This document shows, in pieces, positions 58,531 to 64,000 of a stretch of DNA of 64,000 nucleotides. The stretch comes from Siphonodentalium dalli (Eukaryota; Mollusca; Scaphopoda; Gadilida; Siphonodentaliidae): the NCBI GenBank assembly GCA_032622095.1, contig CP136066.1:205678978-205742977 (forward strand), given 5' to 3'. Both the position numbers and the translations under genes were made by a program. Within the stretch, counting starts at the first letter, position 1. Every line of letters begins with the position of its first letter. The notes beneath the pieces are model-generated. The model saw only the letters and a list, made by a program, of their open reading frames with translations, had not been told where the DNA came from and ran no database searches.

Positions 58531-58931
58531 GATGATAAATTCTATAACTTAGTGAGTCTTTTCGAGACATAAAGTGCAAATATATGTATTTAATTTAGTT
58601 ATCGATCTATATTATTACCGGAAATAGATAAAAGGTCTTATCTTAAATCTGAAGATTACAAGTCGTTTTCAGTCTTCGATTTGAGTTCGCATATAAAGGG
58701 TCCAAGGCATTCACAGTGAGCCTATATGCAAAAGAATATAAAAGATTGTAAAAACATCACCACTAAGAAGAACATTGATAAATGAATATTTATTTTCTTA
58801 TATTCATTATTGACGCAATAAACAAATTTCACGCGTTGATACCATTGTTTTGTAAACAAAAAACCGTTACAGTGATTTGTCAACAAACGTCGCTAAACGC
58901 GTAAGTAACTTCAAATAGTTTAGTCTAAATG
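58531..58931. other. Unassigned
   Basis: AT-rich, nothing recognised. Confidence 0.4.
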
Positions 58932-59397
58932 TGACCCGCCATATCAAATCCAGTCGGAAGTCGGGATTTTTTTTTACCCAGTGCCATCGCATTCTCTTAT
59001 ATATGCGAGTCGACCATGGGTCGCCTCGCATATATAAGAGAATGCATTGGCCTAACAATTTGTTATCATGTTTTTTAAATAAATGTTTCTTACAATGTTC
59101 ATGACATAAAATAAAAAAACATCCATTACCCTGCAGGGAGCCCCCCCCCCCCCCACATATATAGAAGCATATAGAAGAGTGTCGTCTGCACATGTTTGTC
59201 TGGGGCTCTGTATGGGTGAAATTATAAAATTGTTAAAGAATACAAGAACAAATTATTAAAATTGTAAAAAATTGTTAGGCCAATGCGTTCTCTTATATAT
59301 GCGAGGCGACCTATGTCCGACTCGCATATGTAAGAGAATGCATTGGCACAGGGTAAAACAAATCCCGACTTACGACTGGATTTGATATGGCGGGTCA
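58932..59397 (-). mobile_element. MITE family B, copy 3, opposite internal orientation
   Basis: Both termini are present. The hairpins lie at about 58981-59051 and 59277-59346. The middle is reversed relative to the other copies. A run of 14 Cs (59141-59154) replaces the usual 'gccccac/gggctccc' site. Confidence 0.92.
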
Positions 59398-59523
59398 CAA
59401 ATGTGGTTCTCAGAATATGGTTTCAATACCGTTTCCGATGTTTACTGTCAAGTTTGGATTAATTTGGATTAAATGTTGACATCTTTAATATTGGACTAAT
59501 TGGACTTTATCTGTATTTCCACT

Positions 59524-59732
59524 TTAACCCTTCCATGATTGGAGCTTCCTGTATTTTTAGGGAAAACCCTATGCCAATGCATTCTCTTATATATGCGAGT
59601 CCCCCATATAGAGGGCCTCGCATAATATAAGAGAATACATTGGCCTAACAATATTTACCTTGACCTTGCAATCCAGCTCTTATATATGCCAGGCTCCCTA
59701 TGGGAGACAACATATTTAAGAGAATGCATATA
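59524..59732 (+). mobile_element. MITE family C, copy 3, cut by family B
   Basis: 'ttaacccttccatgattgga' at the left; the hairpins are degraded. Its right end is missing where family B copy 4 begins. Confidence 0.78.
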
Positions 59733-59736
59733 TATG

Positions 59737-60244
59737 TGACCCGCCATATCAAATCCAGTCGGAAGTCGGGATTTTTTTACCCTGTGCCAATGCATTCTCT
59801 TATATATGCGAGTCGACCATAGGTCGCCTCGCATATATAAGAGAATGCATTGGCCTAAATTTTTGTTAAAATTTTAATAATATTTTCTTGTATTCTTTAA
59901 CAATTTTATAATTTCACCCATACAGAGCCCCAGACAAACATGATACAAAACATGATAAAAAATTGTTAGGCCAATACAGAGCCCCAGACAAACATGAGCA
60001 GACGACACTCTTCTATATGATTATATATATGTGTGGGGCTCCCTGCAGGGTAATGGATGTTTTTTATTTTATGTCCTAAAAATTGTCAGAAACATTTATT
60101 TAAAAAAAAGGATAAAAAATTGTTAGGCCAATGCATTCTTTTATATATGCGAGGCGACCTATGGTCGACTCGCATATATAAGAGAATGCATTGGCACAGG
60201 GTAAAAAAATACCGACTTCCGACTGGATTTGATATGGCGGGTCA
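59737..60244 (+). mobile_element. MITE family B, copy 4, with internal duplication
   Basis: Both TGACCC termini are present. The hairpins lie at about 59785-59855 and 60125-60195. 'cagagccccagacaaacatg' occurs twice (59922 and 59976) through a 55-bp internal tandem duplication. Confidence 0.92.
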
Positions 60245-60413
60245 CATATATTAACGTTTACATAATAATGGTTAAGAACCTCAGTATTGGAGAGTTCTTA
60301 ATAATGAACATAAGAACAAAGTCAATTTATCTTTTCATTTAATTTTTGTGATATTTGTTTTACAGACTGTTATGTTATTTCGCACGAACCCACTTCGAAA
60401 GCATGTAGTCCCT

Positions 60414-60840
60414 TTAACCCTTTACCCAACAGAACGGCCCTGTGCCAATGCATTCTCTTATATATGCGAGTCGACCATAGGTCGCCTCGCATATATAAGA
60501 GAATGCATTGGCTTAACACATATTAAAAATGATAAAATTGTCAAAGAATGTAGAAATATATTATAAAAATTGTTAAAAAATGTAAGAACAAATGGTAAAA
60601 AGTTTTTTTTTTAGGCCAATGCAATCTCTTATATATGCGAGGTGACCTATGGTCGACTCGCATATATAAGATAATGCATTGGCACATGCAGGGCATAACT
60701 GTAACCATCACAATGTGGTCAATGAACCGGTTCCAGTGATATCCATATTTGTATGGTGTTATTGAGACAGACCGAAGATATTTTAGGCCGTTGAAGCTTT
60801 ATTTGGGCGTTTTTGACCGTTTTGTTGGGTAAAGGGTTAA
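60414..60840 (+). mobile_element. MITE family A, copy 4 (two hairpins)
   Basis: TTAA at both ends. The hairpins lie at about 60442-60512 and 60614-60686. The spacer between them is longer than in other copies because 'aaaattgt.aaagaatgta' is duplicated, and an extra 'atgca' follows the second hairpin. Confidence 0.92.
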
Positions 60841-61124
60841 GCGGGTCGTATAGAAGGAATGTATCCAACAAAACTCGTTTCTTTCATGCATACGGAGCAT
60901 TTTATAACAATATGACTGTGACTTGATTATTAACGTCTCGTCTGATAATTAATAACTACGCGAAACCATTCTGGGAACGCACCGTCGGGAGGTATTGAGT
61001 GCACGTGTCTTCAATGCGTGTGATCGAATTCGCGTTATTGTGTGTTCGCAAACAGTAGACCACCAATACGTAACGATTCGAACGCCGACGTTCCATGGAC
61101 GTAGCTATAGTGTCCTCTTTGGGG
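60841..61124. other. Unassigned
   Basis: Nothing recognised. Confidence 0.4.
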
Positions 61125-61340
61125 GTTGTCCACCTTGACATGTTCAACTCTACCCACCCCTTGAACCATACCAAACACCTATGTTTGTAGAAATCCATTT
61201 GCACCCATCCCCTTGGTTGGAACTTTCCAACTGGTACTTAAATCTATTGGAAATGTCCGACTTGACACCCCCGTAACGTTGGAAATGTCCAGCTGATGGT
61301 ACTTTCAAGGTGAACACCCCCTAACGGGGACAATTTAGCC
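61125..61340 (+). repeat. Family H repeat, copy 3
   Basis: 'ccataccaaacacc', 'aaatccatttgcac', 'ggaactttccaactggta' and 'aaatgtccgacttgacac' in order. It lacks the family J insertion present in 44384-44903, so it shows the empty site. Confidence 0.75.
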
Positions 61341-61516
61341 ACGTCCCTGAGCTAAAATGAAGGATTTGTTCCCTGCATCGATATTATTAAAACACATGAG
61401 ATAAGTGATTTCTATTGAATGTTGAGATATCAAAAATGAGTAAAGGTCCATGCAGGCGGCGACATGAACGACGCTCACTTAGAACAAACGTAATAGCAGG
61501 TAGCGGTGTAACCATA

Positions 61517-61733
61517 GTAACGTCGCAAGAGCTATACTTCGTCCAATCTTTCCGACTCACGACTTGTTGTCGGAAATGCAGTGATATATCTCATGTGTCG
61601 TTCAATTCTATCTTAAAACTTGACTGGCAAATTCGTGACATTCAATTAGCCCGCTATTGAGTGTTTGCAGATGCAGAACATGATCCGCATGTTTTGACGA
61701 ACCTCCGACGAAGTATAGCTCTTGCGACGTTAC
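61517..61733. repeat. 27-bp perfect inverted repeat, 163-bp loop
   Basis: 'gtaacgtcgcaagagctata' plus 'cttcgtc' at 61517-61543 recurs as its exact complement at 61707-61733. The sequence between the arms does not pair further. Confidence 0.9.
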
Positions 61734-62864
61734 ATGCGACCGTCATATCATTGATGAATTCACGTATAGTGGTGATCAAGGCGTCGCGACCAAATTGTCC
61801 AAAGTAAGAATAGGATTTGGTTTACCCAGGGCGTTTTCAACGACGGAGATAGACGAATTCACCGGATGTGGAATCCATTAACATTGCCAAGGTCATTTGA
61901 TGTAAACAAGACGGCTGTTTCGAATTCTCAAATATCTACATAGGAAATTATACTAGCCCTGCATGGGGCACGAATTCTTGTATAGCAAGACTCTCGTGTC
62001 ACACGCTATAGTTAAGGAGAATTGGTGGTTCCAGTACTCCCGGCACAATGACAATCGCCCGTATGTAGCAAGCCAGTCAATAAAATTTACTTTTTGTCGT
62101 TGCTATCGAATACATTTGTATATTCAAAGTAAACCCGATATATTTTACGTTGAAGTGTTGCAGTATCTTGCTGCTAGGCCTTCATTTTGAAGAAAAAAAA
62201 CTGCGGAACACCACGTAGGATAGCGGAAATACACGAGATTGTTTTGATGGCATTGACGCATAAATCGCGACGCTCGCATCGCCGTATACATGGGCCTTTA
62301 GCCTTCAGACACTACTCATGCAGTATTCATAGCTGTAAAGTTCACGCTCAAATTCGACTCAGAAATTGTATTTACAGAAAGAGGCCCTGAATACAGTTGT
62401 AAGTTCAGAAGTGAATACACCAGACTTTCAAAACAACTAACGATGAATCAAATTTAAAATTACTGTCACAGGCTGCAAAATAAAGAAAGTATGATCGATG
62501 ATCATGATAGGAAAGCGATATTCACTTTCGCTTGTCAAAGGAAATAACACCACACAAAAGAAGGATTTGAAATTAACTATTCAAAGAAATGAAAGACAAA
62601 CTTTTAATATGACAAAAATGTCGGACTCGTGTATGATCACTATCTACAAAGGGCGTCAAGAGCTGTCCCATGTTGGTGTAATTCTATAGACATAGATCCT
62701 TCAGACAGCTACGAATTCTTCCTTTTGTCGAACTTAATACTGTATAATTTTGTTTCATAAGCACTAAAGTCAACAGTACGTCATATCATTCATAGTAATT
62801 TACACAGTAATGCATACATATTGGCTTTTAATTATAATAATTTATATAGGGTATTCTACCTTTC
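61734..62864. other. Unassigned
   Basis: Several frames of 60-80 codons without features. No repeat recognised. Confidence 0.4.
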
Positions 62865-63640
62865 AATCTGTTTGAGTCTATTAGATCTCCACAGCTTTCA
62901 AGAGCCATGAAGTGGATGACCCAACGCGGGGGTGCTTATTGTTTGTCCCTAAAACTACATATAGTTTCCAGGTGTATACGGCTTATCTCAGCGGTACATA
63001 TTTGACACAACTTGGTTACTTGAAAATCGGTTAAAATTTTACGACCCGTTGACAATTTCTTTTATAGAACTTTTGTATAGACCTTACAAAAATGTTTTAC
63101 ATTAATTACACATTAATTCTCATTAACATTATACCATTATTAATATTTCGTATTATCCAATTCGGGTACACTCACACAAATTCGTTGAAATTTCTTCCCA
63201 TATAATTATCTATTGCATATGGTTGTAACACAGTTTTTGTAGAATATAACTTGTATTATAACAAATAACAAATCAGATTCAAATTAACCTTAAATATGTA
63301 TAATTCGGGCAGAGATGTGAAAAATACTGTAATTTTGCATAATTCCCCCTGAAATACCATTCAATTTGCCCGAATTTGACCGAAAATTGTCCAAAATTTT
63401 AGCTTTCAAAGCATTTTAGGTGGCTGCAATCCTTCCAATAGCATGATGATTCTTGTCAGAATTTTGAAATCTAACTCCAATAGATTGGCAAGTGCGATTG
63501 TTTTAGTATAGTTTGTATAATTAAAATTCAAAATACTTTATTTGAAATTTAACTGAATATAGTAATATTGCCATAATTATATGGGCGCCTGCCAAAAAAA
63601 AGCGTTATGCTTATGGTTGACAGGAACCTTGAACCCCTTC
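62865..63640. repeat. Tandem duplication at right edge, unit 1
   Basis: 'cctttcaatctgtttgag', 'ccacagctttcaagagccat', 'ggatgacccaacgcg' and 'cggcttatctcagcggt' recur about 807 bp downstream. It includes a family I block (63220-63440: 'gtataattcgggcagagatg', 'ttccccctgaaataccatt'). Confidence 0.9.
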
Positions 63641-63671
63641 AGCTCTAGTATGTCTCCATAGCATCCAAGAC

Positions 63672-64000
63672 CCATGTACTTTCAATCCGTTCGAGTCTAT
63701 TATATCTCCACAGCTTCTAAGAGCCATGAAGAGGATGACCCAACGCGATGGTGCTCATTGTTCGACCTTATAACCACATATAGTTTCCAGTTGTACACGG
63801 CTTATCTCAGCGGTGCATGTTTGGCACAACTTAGATACATGTACTTGAAAATCGGTTAACTATTTCTTTTATAGAACTTATGAATAGACCCATAGCCGTA
63901 CGGGCGCTCAATTTTTTATGGGGGCTGAGATTTATTTCCCGATTTTTTTACATGATATATTCGTGGTTGTAACACCGTTTTTGTAGAATATACCTTGTAC
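63672..64000. repeat. Tandem duplication at right edge, unit 2 (runs off the end)
   Basis: Second copy of 62865 onward, ending in 'gtagaatataccttgtac', which matches 63240-63256. The duplication continues past the window. Confidence 0.9.

Overview
This is eukaryotic, AT-rich, gene-poor DNA. I find no ribosome-binding sites, no operons and no convincing intact host gene. The repeats look like those of a lophotrochozoan, most likely a mollusc. The clues are LINE tails reading '...cgacgttaaa...(tcaa)n', CR1/L2-like 3' ends, and degraded copies of a multi-copy PIN/CXC-type protein that I associate with mollusc and cnidarian genomes. The taxon is an inference, not a match.

Layout. 0.2-0.8 kb: two minisatellites. 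1.7-4.1 kb: a compact LTR element with two identical 301-bp LTRs around a single long envelope-like reading frame, with no gag or pol. 4.4-14 kb: scattered mobile-element copies, including a 529-bp TTAA-flanked MITE (family K), an ORF1-only LINE derivative (family L) that has split a 32-bp minisatellite, and the first hairpin-bearing MITE (family A). 16.6-24.7 kb: an 8.1-kb satellite of about 138 units of 59 bp with higher-order structure. It is followed at once by a 1-kb array of 27-bp units. 27.9-32.8 kb: a 5-kb imperfect palindrome whose arms carry two head-to-head decayed copies of the same protein gene, plus mirrored tandem subrepeats. 34.5-35.8 kb: a degenerate tandem array. 35.9-39.2 kb: a second family L copy with three elements nested in it. 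39.8-55.9 kb: a dense mosaic of MITEs (families A, B, C, D, E, F, G, H, J, K), often abutting at a shared TTAA, with two non-LTR retrotransposon fragments and a segmental tandem duplication. 56.1-57.5 kb: a 34-bp-type minisatellite. 57.6-64 kb: more MITEs and a tandem duplication running off the end.

How the parts work together. Nothing here forms a host pathway. The common thread is mobile-element ecology. At least five short families (A, C, D, F, K) sit on TTAA targets, as piggyBac-type elements do. Two families with unrelated termini (A and B), and in degraded form a third (C), carry the same pair of near-perfect ~70-nt hairpins. The autonomous transposases that would move them are not in the window. 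Most open frames across the tandem arrays are artefacts of repeat periodicity and are not annotated as genes.

Family letters are my own labels for copies compared by eye within the window. Boundaries are good to a few bases where a TTAA or terminal repeat is visible, and to tens of bases elsewhere.
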